Below are positions 1 through 7,640 of a DNA stretch of 64,000 nt, piece by piece. This DNA is from JACVRN01 sp036403815. GTDB lineage: Bacteria; Acidobacteriota; Blastocatellia; Pyrinomonadales; Pyrinomonadaceae. Numbering within the stretch: position 1 is the first letter of the stretch; each line of letters starts with the position of its first letter. The notes beneath the pieces were generated by a model. That model was not told the origin of the DNA. It did not search any database and saw only the letters and a list, made by a program, of their open reading frames with translations. The position numbers were made by a program, and so were the translations under genes. The stretch spans positions 31,129 to 95,128 of the forward strand of contig DASWQH010000055.1 in NCBI GenBank assembly GCA_036403815.1, in the 5' to 3' direction.

Positions 1-267
1 AAGGCTTGCGCCCACGGTGGCCGCCAGAAGTATGCGCGGCATACGCACGTCAAAGAGTATGGCGCGCTCGACAGATGAAAGATTGCAGGCTCCGCTTCCA
101 CCCGTGAAAATCCCGCACAGCGTCGCGCTCACAGGCAAACGCTCGCTCCCAACCAGAGACGCTACGACCATCACGCCAAGCAGTACGAGCACGAGCAGTA
201 GAAATACTATAAGCGCATAGCGCAGCGTGACACGCGCTTCTCTAGTCTCTGTGCTCAAACTCTTCAT
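1..267 (-). CDS. btuC: FecCD/BtuC-type ABC transporter permease, N-terminal part (runs off the left edge)
   Basis: Reading the minus strand from an ATG at 267 gives 89 codons still open at the window edge. The peptide begins MKSLSTETREARVTL, has one strong membrane helix (about residues 18-40, rich in V, L and I), and then the stretch RMPRILLAATVGASL. The latter matches the R-x-PR-hhAAhhVGAxL signature that opens the core of BtuC/FhuB/FecCD permeases. It lies 140 bp downstream of a btuF-like gene with a cobalamin riboswitch ahead of it, so B12 uptake through the inner membrane is the likely job. No Shine-Dalgarno sequence is visible; the start sits 4 bp from the arm of an inverted repeat (272-413). 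The gene is incomplete, so identity rests on the first 89 residues and context. Confidence 0.8.
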   Translation of the reverse strand, partial: MKSLSTETREARVTLRYALIVFLLLVLVLLGVMVVASLVGSERLPVSATLCGIFTGGSGACNLSSVERAILFDVRMPRILLAATVGASL

Positions 268-271
268 GATG

Positions 272-413
272 ACTGTAGGGGCAGGGACAAGCCCTCGGCC
301 CGCATCGCTCGTCAGAGCGATTATTAATCAGCGATGGACTCAACCTTGAAACGTAACGACATTTGATTATCAGCTTCGCTGATAGGGGCAGGGACTAGCC
401 CTGCCCCTACAGT
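272..413. repeat. Inverted repeat between btuF and btuC
   Basis: Arms 272-286 and 399-413 are a perfect 15-bp inverted repeat (ACTGTAGGGGCAGGG and its complement). The right arm is also half of a compact hairpin, 384-408 (10-bp stem, 5-nt loop), and a further small hairpin lies at 369-383. The stop codon of btuF (407-409) is inside the arm. There is no T-run, so simple intrinsic termination is not obvious; it may moderate btuF/btuC expression. Confidence 0.75.
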
Positions 414-1375
414 TCCGCATTCTTAAAAAGTTCCGGGTGCAGCGCACGCGCCATCTGCTCAAGTCCGTCCACGAGTCTGGGGCCGGGGCGCGAAAGAAAG
501 TCGCCGTTGATCTTGTAGACACGATTATTCAAGACGGCGGGCGAGCGCCGCAGAGGCTTTGCGACTTCCGCATTGGCCTGAGCACCCATAGAATCTCCCG
601 TCGCCATGATGACCACATCGGGGCGTGCGGCGAGCGCGGATTCGTCGCTGTAACGCGGCCACGCGCCCGGCACATCCGCCGTCACCGACACGCCCCCTGC
701 GCGCCGTACTAAATCCGTGATAAAGGAATCGCGGCCAGCCGTGTAAAGCGGCTCAGCCGAAAGTTGATAAAAGACGGAGACAGGCTTTTCATTCCTGACC
801 TTCTCTTCTGTAGAGACGGCTCGCGCACGCAGAGAAGTAACCAGCGACGCGGCTTTCTCTCGCTCGTCCACCAGTTCGCCAATGACCTGTATGGATTGAA
901 AGACGCCCTCTAAATCGTGCGGGTCTGTGATGTAGACGGCTATGTTCTGCTCGTCCAACTGCTTGGTAAACGCTTCGAGCTGCGAAGCTGTGGAGACGAA
1001 TATCAACTGGGGCTTGAGAGCTATGATACGCTCTATGCTCGGATGCAGCGTGTCCCCGACTTTGGCAACCTGTCTGGCTTCCGCAGGGTAATCGCAGAAG
1101 GTTGTGTTGCCGACGAGCCTTGGGCCTGCGCCGACGGCGTAAACTATCTCTGTCAAATTCGGCGCGAGCGTGATGATTCGCTCAGGTCTGAGGGGAACGC
1201 GCACACGCCTGCCTGCTCCGTCCGTCACCTCTCGCGTACCTGCCTGCGAATCTCTATTAGAAAGATTCGCGCTTCTCATGGAGCAGGACGCAAAGAGAGC
1301 TACGGCACAGGTGAGCGCGAACAGACAGAGCGCCTGCGTGGGGTGAAATCTTTTTTGAGAATTACGTGTAAACAA
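407..1375 (-). CDS. btuF: Cobalamin-binding ABC transporter substrate-binding lipoprotein (BtuF-like)
   Basis: 322-residue periplasmic-binding protein of the BtuF/TroA helical-backbone class. A basic N-terminus and hydrophobic stretch end at LFASCS, a lipobox-like site (Cys about 31). The mature part shows family signatures: RIITLAPNLTEIVYAVGAG, VGNTTFCDYPAEA, and KPQLIFVSTASQ. Such proteins deliver corrinoid to a BtuCD-type permease, and a permease gene follows directly. The start codon is TTG at 1373-1375. An in-frame TGA lies a short way upstream, and the only good ribosome-binding site (AGGAAGG on the minus strand, 1387-1393, 11 nt before TTG) is buried in a 20-bp hairpin. The cobalamin riboswitch upstream supports B12 rather than haem or siderophore as ligand. 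A specific corrinoid or cobamide precursor cannot be excluded. Confidence 0.85.
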   Translation of the reverse strand: MFTRNSQKRFHPTQALCLFALTCAVALFASCSMRSANLSNRDSQAGTREVTDGAGRRVRVPLRPERIITLAPNLTEIVYAVGAGPRLVGNTTFCDYPAEARQVAKVGDTLHPSIERIIALKPQLIFVSTASQLEAFTKQLDEQNIAVYITDPHDLEGVFQSIQVIGELVDEREKAASLVTSLRARAVSTEEKVRNEKPVSVFYQLSAEPLYTAGRDSFITDLVRRAGGVSVTADVPGAWPRYSDESALAARPDVVIMATGDSMGAQANAEVAKPLRRSPAVLNNRVYKINGDFLSRPGPRLVDGLEQMARALHPELFKNAEL

Positions 1376-1444
1376 AAAGCCCGTCGCCTTCCTGTCTCAA
1401 AGAGCGTGCCTTTTCAGTTAAGGCGACAGGAGGCGACGGGCTTT
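1376..1444 (-). promoter_or_regulatory. Riboswitch expression platform: hairpin that buries the btuF ribosome-binding site
   Basis: On the minus strand, 1444-1425 (AAAGCCCGTCGCC then TCCTGTC) pairs with 1396-1376, giving about 20 bp with one bulged A. The 3' arm contains AGGAAGG (1387-1393), the Shine-Dalgarno sequence of btuF, and the stem is followed by CTTTTTGTTT. It could therefore work as a translation-blocking hairpin, as an intrinsic terminator, or both. It lies between the cobalamin aptamer and the TTG start, the expected place for the expression platform. Confidence 0.75.
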
Positions 1445-1539
1445 GGATTACTTTAAGGAGAAAAAGAAGAACCCGTTCGGCGGCCTGAACACCCTTACGC
1501 GAGGCGCTCAAAAAAAAGGCTGCTGTGGCGTCAAAACTA

Positions 1540-1712
1540 AACGGGCAGGTTTCCTGGCTTAGGAATAATTTGAGACATGAATGCGCTTGATTCCAAGGCG
1601 CTTGCACATGCTCCATTCCATCACAGTGGCGCGACCGCACGGGATTCTCACCCGCTTCCCCTTTATTTCCCGCTTACCCTCAACCTTTTGAGAGCGCGGA
1701 ACACCCGGACGC
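1540..1712 (-). ncRNA. Cobalamin riboswitch (B12 aptamer)
   Basis: The minus strand carries the B12-box signature: GGGGAAGCGGGTGAGAATCC followed within a few bases by GCGCCACTGTGA (about 1618-1663), and at the 3' end AAGCCAGGAAACCTGCC (about 1545-1561). The spacing and order are those of the classical cobalamin riboswitch, with the G-GGGAA-GC-GGT-AAT-CC core and the closing AGCCAGG-ACCTGCC element. It reads toward btuF/btuC, so adenosylcobalamin or a related cobamide is expected to shut down B12 uptake. The exact 5' edge is estimated from the CCGGGTGTTCC strand near 1698-1710. Confidence 0.9.
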
Positions 1713-1770
1713 TTTTCTATTAAAAGAGCTGTGGAAAACATTCCTGGTTTCCCTTGTGGACGTGCCGGAC

Positions 1771-1798
1771 GTTATCACGCGCCTACGTTAAAAGTCAA
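1771..1798 (-). promoter_or_regulatory. Sigma-70-type promoter for the riboswitch-btuF-btuC transcript
   Basis: On the minus strand a -35 box TTGACT (1798-1793) and a -10 box GATAAC (1776-1771) are separated by 16 nt, about 60 nt upstream of the aptamer. This predicts a leader of nearly 400 nt before btuF. Confidence 0.55.
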
Positions 1799-1875
1799 AA
1801 GCTAAGGCCGCCTGCTATGGTTAAAGTGAGCTGCTTATCCCTTCACGGTTTTACCTTTTGAGCTTTTCCTTTTAA
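1788..1875. repeat. Imperfect heptamer-type inverted repeat upstream of mtnA
   Basis: 1788-1807 (TTAAAAG and TCAAAAG words) is imperfectly complementary to 1854-1875. It overlaps the -35 region of the minus-strand promoter and ends about 47 bp before the mtnA start. It looks like a degenerate member of the intergenic hairpin family. Confidence 0.5.
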
Positions 1876-1922
1876 GATTCAGGGTCGAACAAATTCTCTC
1901 GCACCAAGGAGCAATCAGCCAG

Positions 1923-2975
1923 GTGATTAAGACGGTCGAATGGACAGACGAGGGCGTGCGCATGCTTGACCAGCGTCTTTTGCCTACGGAAGAAACATAT
2001 CTAATGCTGCGCTCTTACGATGAGGTCGCAGATGCCATCAAGAAGATGGTCGTGCGCGGCGCACCGGCCATAGGCGTCTCTGCCGCAATGGGTCTGGCGC
2101 TCGGCGCACAGCAATCGGTCAGCACAGCGGTCGCAGATTTAGAGTTTGACTTCAACTACATGTGCGACGTGATGGGCGCAACCCGCCCGACAGCCGTCAA
2201 TCTCTTCTGGGCAATCGAGCGTATGCGTGCGCGCCTTCGCCGTGCAAAGGCCGAAACGGATGATGTCGAAGAGGCCAAGCGACAGCTTGTTGACGAAGCC
2301 CGTAAGATTTTCGCTGAAGACATAGAATCGAATCGAAGCCTGGGACGCTTCGGCGGAGAGCTAATCGTGGACGGCTCAACCATTCTGACGCACTGCAACG
2401 CCGGGGCGCTCGCCACCGCCGGAGATTACGGCACGGCGCTGGGTGTCGTGCGCGGTGCTCGTGACGCAGGGAAACGTGTCGCCGTCATCGCAGACGAAAC
2501 GCGCCCCTTTCTTCAAGGCGCAAGACTCACAGCATGGGAGTTAAGCAAAGACGAGATTCCCGTGACGTTGATTACGGACAACATGGCCGGACATGTGATG
2601 AAGAAAGGAAAGGTTGATGTGGTCGTCGTCGGCGCAGACCGAATCGCTGCAAACGGCGACACGGCCAACAAGATAGGCACATACATGGTCGCAGTCTTAG
2701 CCAAACAGCACGACATCCCTTTTTACGTCGCCGCGCCCATCAGTACCATTGACCTCTCTATTGCTTCCGGCGAGGAGATTCCCATAGAGGAGCGCGACGC
2801 ACGCGAAGTCACGCACATACGCGAGCACAGGCTTGCGCCCGAAGGCATAGAAGTTCATAATCCGGCCTTCGATGTCACGCCGCACGAACTCATCACCGCC
2901 ATCATCACAGACCGTGGCGTCGCACGCGCGCCTTATGATAAGAGCCTTCGCTGTATGGTTGAAGACGGGGGATGA
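1923..2975 (+). CDS. mtnA: S-methyl-5-thioribose-1-phosphate isomerase
   Basis: 350-residue enzyme of the methionine salvage pathway that converts 5-methylthioribose-1-phosphate to the ribulose form; it belongs to the eIF2B-alpha/beta/delta-like superfamily. Diagnostic stretches are VVRGAPAIGVSAAMG (about residues 45-60), ILTHCNAGALATAGDYGTAL with the conserved Cys, ADETRPFLQGARLTAWEL, and VVVGADRIAANGDTANKIGT with the conserved Asp. The C-terminal PAFDVTPHELITAIITDRG is typical of MtnA. Length is normal for the family. The GTG start has AAGGAG about 12 nt upstream. No other salvage gene is next to it. The superfamily also contains ribose-1,5-bisphosphate isomerase, but the C-terminal signature favours MtnA. 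Confidence 0.93.
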   Translation: MIKTVEWTDEGVRMLDQRLLPTEETYLMLRSYDEVADAIKKMVVRGAPAIGVSAAMGLALGAQQSVSTAVADLEFDFNYMCDVMGATRPTAVNLFWAIERMRARLRRAKAETDDVEEAKRQLVDEARKIFAEDIESNRSLGRFGGELIVDGSTILTHCNAGALATAGDYGTALGVVRGARDAGKRVAVIADETRPFLQGARLTAWELSKDEIPVTLITDNMAGHVMKKGKVDVVVVGADRIAANGDTANKIGTYMVAVLAKQHDIPFYVAAPISTIDLSIASGEEIPIEERDAREVTHIREHRLAPEGIEVHNPAFDVTPHELITAIITDRGVARAPYDKSLRCMVEDGG

Positions 2976-3033
2976 CCGGACGCACTCAAGCTCTTAATGT
3001 TCAGCGCGGATTTTCATGCTGGAGACAGGATTC

Positions 3034-3708
3034 ATGAACTACCGACTACTTCTTTTACTGGTTGGTCTCTTAACATTAGCCACGGCGACGATAGCCTTTG
3101 CCTCGCTTCACCATTCTGCCAAATCACAGCCTACGCTTGCTGCCCAGAGCAGACCGAGCTTACAGATTGACGATGAAGAATATGCCGTTTATTCAGCTTT
3201 GATAAACGATAGCTTGAAAGATAGTGATGAAGACGAGAAGCGTAAAGCCCCCGGCGACAGGCTGCTTATCATTGAGAAACACCCTTCACTGTGGGAGGGC
3301 TTCGTAGATGATGAATCGAAAAACTTTTTTGAGGAGCTGAAGAAAAACTCTTCCGAATTAGAGCCTGAGACGGTAAACGACCTGCGCGTCAAGAGCAACG
3401 AGCCTTCGTTGCTTGAGCGTAAATTCGCCATCGACATCAAGTATGCCCTCGTCGGCAACGAGGAGCTTGAAGCTCTTTTCAAAGAGGACGTGGGCGGCGG
3501 CTGGGAGGCTTTCCACCGGAAATATCCTAAATCAAACGGGTTTCTCACACTCTCGCGCGTAGGCTTCAATGCCGATAAAACTCAAGCGCTGGTTTATAAA
3601 GGCTGGAGTTGCGGCGGGCTGTGTGGCGGCGGCGCATACATTCTCTTAAGAAAGAAGAACGGCGTCTGGGTGGTCGGGCAGAGTGTAGGCCCTACATGGG
3701 TTTCTTGA
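3034..3708 (+). CDS. Exported protein of unknown function
   Basis: 224 residues from the ATG at 3034, chosen because GGAG sits about 9 nt upstream; an in-frame ATG at 3016 would add six residues. It begins MNYRLLLLLVGLLTLATAT and continues through a typical Sec signal peptide (cleavage near residue 25). The mature part is charged and mostly helical, then ends in a short beta-rich segment with WSCGGLCGGGAYILL and a run ending VWVVGQS. The two close Cys in CGGLCGGG could form a disulfide or a metal site. I do not recognise the family. It follows mtnA by about 60 bp and may share its transcript, but nothing links the functions. Confidence 0.65.
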   Translation: MNYRLLLLLVGLLTLATATIAFASLHHSAKSQPTLAAQSRPSLQIDDEEYAVYSALINDSLKDSDEDEKRKAPGDRLLIIEKHPSLWEGFVDDESKNFFEELKKNSSELEPETVNDLRVKSNEPSLLERKFAIDIKYALVGNEELEALFKEDVGGGWEAFHRKYPKSNGFLTLSRVGFNADKTQALVYKGWSCGGLCGGGAYILLRKKNGVWVVGQSVGPTWVS

Positions 3709-3780
3709 GTGGGTTAAGTTGAACAAAAACTCCTATCGCCCGTCCGACCTGTTTTTTAGAAAACGGCGGCATCGTCGCTC

Positions 3781-3809
3781 TTGACAGATGCTCCGTTGAG
3801 GAATAGAGT
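3781..3809 (+). promoter_or_regulatory. Candidate sigma-70 promoter upstream of the 3978 gene
   Basis: TTGACA (3781-3786), 17-nt spacer, TAGAGT (3804-3809), in the 269-bp gap between two secreted-protein genes. The -35 is perfect and the -10 is weak. The rest of the gap (3709-3977) shows no other clear feature. Confidence 0.35.
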
Positions 3810-3977
3810 GCGCCACGAATCGTACTAATCCTGCATCCTTCAAACTGTCTATTGAGAGCGACCAAAGGGTTTGAGCATGGCTGACCTACTGAGCCTGCAC
3901 CTCTTCGCGCATACTCTCCTGTTCAGCCTTCCGTTTATCTTCCTCGCAGAACCGCGCGCCGCAGAAAGGAGTTCACT

Positions 3978-4859
3978 ATGTGGCGTCAACAAAACTTTTC
4001 AACTGTCTCTCTGTTTTTAACCTTTATCACTCTCATCGCGGGCACGATGCTTTTTGCAGAATATGCGTGGACACAACAATCCGCAACGGAAAGACCGGCC
4101 TGGAACGTGCAGTTAGGGCGCAACGTTCAGGCCAAGAGCACAATCACAATTCAGAATCAATGCAAGCGCTCGCATACTTTTACAATCATCGAGCAGCAGA
4201 CTCCCTATATACAGATTATGGGCGCAGCGACCATTAACGTCCCCGGCAATAGTAGCTCCGACTTGCCCGTGCTATTTAGCACCAACGGGATGAATGCAGG
4301 CCAGTATCAAGGCACTGTCATCGTCAAGTGCGATACTTGCGGCAAAGAGAAGGGTTGCACACAGGATAGAGAAATTCTTCCGGTGCGCCTCGTCGTTTTA
4401 GAAGCAAGCGGAGCGCAAATGACGCCGGGGAATCCAGCGCCGCCGCAAGTACCTGGGCCGCCCGTCATCGGTAAGCCTCCGGGTAACAAGCCTGTTGCGA
4501 CGACGAGTGCCGTTAAAGTTAAAGGATATGACCCTGAGACGGATAAAGAGATTGGCGAAAGGGAGTTTGCCGATCAGCAAAATCCGTGTCCAAAACAGGA
4601 ATGCGGAGCGATTAAAAAAGTTACTAAAGAGGGAGCGAGTAAAGGATTTCTATTTTGTGAAAAGAAAGAGAAGTGCGGTGGTGAGAAATGCCCGAATTCG
4701 ACCTGCTACGTAATATGGGCATGGGGAAAGAAAGATGATGCTCCGAAAAACACGACCGACCCGGAGAAGTGGACGAGAGCCAATGTAGGCTTCGGCATTG
4801 GAGAACAGGGCGCATTTAAGCCGAATGCCAAAAAGGTTTATGGCTGCGCGTGTTATTAA
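3978..4859 (+). CDS. Secreted protein with Ig-like domain and cysteine-rich C-terminus, function unknown
   Basis: 293 residues, preceded by a good ribosome-binding site (AAAGGAG, 7 nt). A signal peptide covers about residues 1-33. Residues 38-135 look like an immunoglobulin-like beta sandwich of the kind found in choice-of-anchor or MSP-type domains: alternating hydrophobic strands around ITIQNQCKRSHTFTI, NVPGNSSSDLPVLFS and GTVIVKCDTCG. A Pro/Gly-rich linker follows (about 140-175). The C-terminal 110 residues contain about nine Cys, including CPKQECG, CEKKEKCGGEKC and CYVIWAWG, and end in CACY, suggesting disulfides or a small metal-binding fold. It converges on the regulator at 4874 with 14 bp between stops. 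Confidence 0.65.
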   Translation: MWRQQNFSTVSLFLTFITLIAGTMLFAEYAWTQQSATERPAWNVQLGRNVQAKSTITIQNQCKRSHTFTIIEQQTPYIQIMGAATINVPGNSSSDLPVLFSTNGMNAGQYQGTVIVKCDTCGKEKGCTQDREILPVRLVVLEASGAQMTPGNPAPPQVPGPPVIGKPPGNKPVATTSAVKVKGYDPETDKEIGEREFADQQNPCPKQECGAIKKVTKEGASKGFLFCEKKEKCGGEKCPNSTCYVIWAWGKKDDAPKNTTDPEKWTRANVGFGIGEQGAFKPNAKKVYGCACY

Positions 4860-4873
4860 AGAAGAGAGCAAAG

Positions 4874-6286
4874 TTATCTCTGTTTCTTACTTCCCATTAA
4901 GCGTATTTCATCAAGATCAATGTTGTGTCTCTTGATCATTCTATCAATTGTCTTTCTGTCAACGTTCAATAGCCTTGCCGCCGCCTGACGATTTCCTTTC
5001 GTGTATGCAAGCACACGCGAGACATACCGCTTCTCAGCTTCGTCCAGCGTGACCCATTCTGCTGCCGTGTCAGATGCTTGTTCCCCGCTCTCTTCTCTCT
5101 CTTTCTCTTTAACACTACGACGCACACGCTCCGGCAAATCTTGCGGCTTCACCACCGAATCACTGAGCGCCGCCGCTCTCACCACAGCATTCTCCAACTC
5201 GCGTATATTGCCCGGCCATTCGTACTCTTCTAAAATCGCTATGGCTTCGGCAGAGAACATGACCGGATGCTCATCCGGCAAACGCACCTTCTGCGCAAAG
5301 AACTCTGCTAGAGGAAGAATGTCCTCGCGTCTCTCTCTAAGCGGCGGCAGATGAATCGTCACAGCATTCAATCTGTAGAAGAGGTCTTGACGAAAACGCC
5401 CTTCAGCGACTTCGCGCTCCACATCACGATTACTCGACGTAATGACCCGCACATCTATCTGATGCGTACGATTCTCGCCGACGCGTCGTATCTCTCTTTC
5501 CTGAAGAGCGCGCAGCAACTTGACCTGGAATGCAGATGTGGTCTCCGTAATCTCGTCCAGAAAGACTGTTCCCCGATTGGCTTCCTCGAAAAGCCCTATG
5601 CGGTCACGCTCCGCGCCTGTGAACGCTCCCTTGACGTGGCCGAAGAGTTCGGCTTCGATTAACTCTGCGGGGATTGCGCCGCAGTTGACCGCCACGAATG
5701 GATTACCTGAGCGGCGGCTGCGGCGGTGAATGGCGCGCGCTATGACCTCTTTGCCCGTGCCGGATTCGCCCGTCAGAAGAACCGGCAGGTTCGTCAAAGA
5801 GACTCGCCCGACCAGCTTCATAGCCTCCACAAACGCAGGGCTTCGTCCTACCAGCTCAATATCCGACCTGTAGAACTTCGACGCGCTCTCCTCTTTTTTA
5901 ATTCTACCTTTCGCCGTGAGACGCGCGGCGACGCTGCGTGCGATGGTTTCAACTTCACTGATACCGAAAGGCTTCAATAGATAGTCGTAAGCGCCGAAGG
6001 ATGTGGCATCGAGCGCGCCGACCGCTGTGCCGTGTCCCGTCATCATAACGACCTGCGCACGCGGCTGCTCTTCGGCAAAGCGGCGCAGGATGGCGAAGCC
6101 GTTTTCGCCCCCAAGAACTACGTCGCAGAAGACCAGCGACCATTCGTCTGTCTGAAGCATCTCGAAGGCGCGCTCGGCTGTCTCGGCTTCGCCCACGCTC
6201 CAGCCTTCCGCCTGTAGCACACTACTGATGAACTCGCGTATTGACTGTTCATCATCGATAACTAATGCTTTCATCCCTTTGACCAT
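4874..6286 (-). CDS. NtrC-family sigma-54-dependent response regulator
   Basis: 470 residues with the three expected parts. The receiver domain (about 5-125) has DDE at 11-13, phosphoacceptor Asp about 55 (LVFCDVVLGG) and a conserved Lys in LLKPFG. The AAA+ activator domain (about 150-385) has Walker A GESGTGKE, the sigma-54 loop GAFTGA, Walker B GTVFLDEI, and a C-terminal EYEWPGNIRELEN motif. The Fis-type helix-turn-helix (about 425-462) contains GNRQAAARLLNVDRKTIDRMI. It activates sigma-54 promoters after phosphorylation. No histidine kinase is adjacent, so it is an orphan here; the NtrY/NtrX pair at 27-31 kb is separate. I saw no convincing -24/-12 promoter nearby that would identify its target. 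Confidence 0.9.
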   Translation of the reverse strand: MVKGMKALVIDDEQSIREFISSVLQAEGWSVGEAETAERAFEMLQTDEWSLVFCDVVLGGENGFAILRRFAEEQPRAQVVMMTGHGTAVGALDATSFGAYDYLLKPFGISEVETIARSVAARLTAKGRIKKEESASKFYRSDIELVGRSPAFVEAMKLVGRVSLTNLPVLLTGESGTGKEVIARAIHRRSRRSGNPFVAVNCGAIPAELIEAELFGHVKGAFTGAERDRIGLFEEANRGTVFLDEITETTSAFQVKLLRALQEREIRRVGENRTHQIDVRVITSSNRDVEREVAEGRFRQDLFYRLNAVTIHLPPLRERREDILPLAEFFAQKVRLPDEHPVMFSAEAIAILEEYEWPGNIRELENAVVRAAALSDSVVKPQDLPERVRRSVKEKEREESGEQASDTAAEWVTLDEAEKRYVSRVLAYTKGNRQAAARLLNVDRKTIDRMIKRHNIDLDEIRLMGSKKQR

Positions 6287-6586
6287 AGCTGTCTCGTGGC
6301 AATCTTAATTCTCGACAAAGAGAATCACTCTACATGTTGAAAGCGCACCGTCTGTGCTCAAACACACGACACCCCTGGGAGCTTGACGGCTGACATCTAC
6401 AAATTGTTTCTGGGCTTAAAGTTTACCGCATTCAAGAGTGAGAATACGGCATTGGGCTGATAGGCATTGGGTTAAAGGTAAGTGAGACCTGAAACCCTCT
6501 TCAATCAAATTCAAAGATTTTTTGAACTGGGTCGATTGTACAGGATTTTAGCCGCAGGCGCTACGGAATCATCTTGCAGTTTCGTT
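6287..6586. other. 300-bp intergenic region without a gene
   Basis: It separates two minus-strand genes. It holds a short direct repeat, GGCATTGGG, near 6453 and again near 6468. A nearly palindromic TTCAAAGATTTTTTGAA lies near 6510-6526. I see no RNA gene or credible ORF. Confidence 0.5.
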
Positions 6587-7543
6587 TCATTTGTTGAAGC
6601 GGCTTTGCTTCCACCAGTCAATTGTGTGGCGCAAGCCCTCTTCAAGGCCAATGCGTGGCTCATAACCCAGCATCTCTCGCGCACGCGTAATGTCGGCCAG
6701 ACTGTCTCGCACATCGCCCGCACGAATCTCTCTGTACTCAGGCTGAACGTCAGCTTTACCGACAAGCTTTTTGAGCACTTCGAGCAACTCGTTCAAAGTA
6801 ATCCTTTCGCCGTTGGCGACGTTGATGACTTGGCCGACGCCTGCGACCGTTTCGGCGGCGCTCATATTCGCATCCACAACGTTCGAGATATAGGTGAAGT
6901 CGCGTGATTGCTCGCCGTCGCCGAAGATAACAGGGCGCTCGTTGGAGAGAAGCGCGCTGGTGAAGCGTGAAATGACTCCGGAATACTGCGAGCTTGGGTC
7001 TTGTCGTGGGCCGAATACGTTGAAGTAGCGCAAAGAAACGGTCTCAAGATTGTAGCTACGCGTGAAGACCTGCGCGTAATATTCTCCGACCAGTTTCGCC
7101 ACCGCATAAGGCGAAAGCGGGTCGGGGCGCATCGCTTCTCTTTTCGGAAGCTCCGGCTGATCCCCATAAGCCGAGCTTGACGCGGCATAAACTACACGTC
7201 GCACTCCGCGCTCACGCGCCGACACCAGAAGCTGGAAGGTCGCGTCAACACATGCTCTATGCGTCTCGCGCGGGTTCGCAACGGAACGCGGCACCGAAGG
7301 AATGGCCGCTTCATGATAGACAAGCTCCACATCTTCGAGCGCACGCGCCAATACACCTTCATCCAGGATGCTGGCCTCTATGAAATCTACGTCTCCACCG
7401 ATTTCATCAATGTTCCCACGGTAGCCCGTCGAAAGATCGTCAATGACACGCACGCGCGCCCCGCGCTCAACAAGCGCCGCCGCGATATGAGAGCCTATGA
7501 AACCGGCTCCGCCCGTTACCAGAACTATTCCCGACAAAGACAT
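6587..7543 (-). CDS. NAD-dependent nucleotide-sugar 4-epimerase (extended SDR)
   Basis: 318 residues. The N-terminal Rossmann motif TGGAGFIGSHI is at about 10-20, followed by DDLSTG at the dinucleotide 2' position. The catalytic Ser/Thr region is AASSSAYGD and the active-site Y-x3-K is SPYAVAK (about 143-149). SLRYFNVFGPRQDP is typical of UDP-glucose or UDP-GlcNAc 4-epimerases (GalE/WbpP/Gne group). The UDP-glucose dehydrogenase gene immediately upstream in the same direction (97 bp gap) points to UDP-sugar supply for surface polysaccharide. The ATG lies 3 bp from the arm of the hairpin at 7546-7638 and has no Shine-Dalgarno sequence. Which UDP-sugar is used cannot be told from sequence. Confidence 0.88.
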   Translation of the reverse strand: MSLSGIVLVTGGAGFIGSHIAAALVERGARVRVIDDLSTGYRGNIDEIGGDVDFIEASILDEGVLARALEDVELVYHEAAIPSVPRSVANPRETHRACVDATFQLLVSARERGVRRVVYAASSSAYGDQPELPKREAMRPDPLSPYAVAKLVGEYYAQVFTRSYNLETVSLRYFNVFGPRQDPSSQYSGVISRFTSALLSNERPVIFGDGEQSRDFTYISNVVDANMSAAETVAGVGQVINVANGERITLNELLEVLKKLVGKADVQPEYREIRAGDVRDSLADITRAREMLGYEPRIGLEEGLRHTIDWWKQSRFNK

Positions 7544-7545
7544 AG

Positions 7546-7638
7546 CGATTTTAGATTTTGGATTTTAGATTAGCGATACGGATTGAAGGCGCTCAAGCTT
7601 TACAACTACTCCAATCCAAAATCTAAAATCCAAAATCG
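7546..7638. repeat. Heptamer inverted repeat between ugd and the epimerase gene
   Basis: Arms 7546-7571 and 7613-7638 (26 bp) pair with three transitions. Each arm is a run of the 7-nt word GATTTTA or GATTTTG. The right arm ends 2 bp from the ugd stop codon and the left arm begins 3 bp from the epimerase ATG, so the repeat fills the gap almost completely. Confidence 0.85.
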
Positions 7639-7640
7639 AA

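Noticed and set aside
1559..1741. Minus-strand ORFs across the riboswitch
   Set aside because: They lie within the conserved cobalamin aptamer; open frame is incidental.
3877..4020. 47-codon ORF overlapping the start of the 3978 gene
   Set aside because: No ribosome-binding site, no family resemblance, and it would overlap a better-supported gene with a strong site; probably chance.
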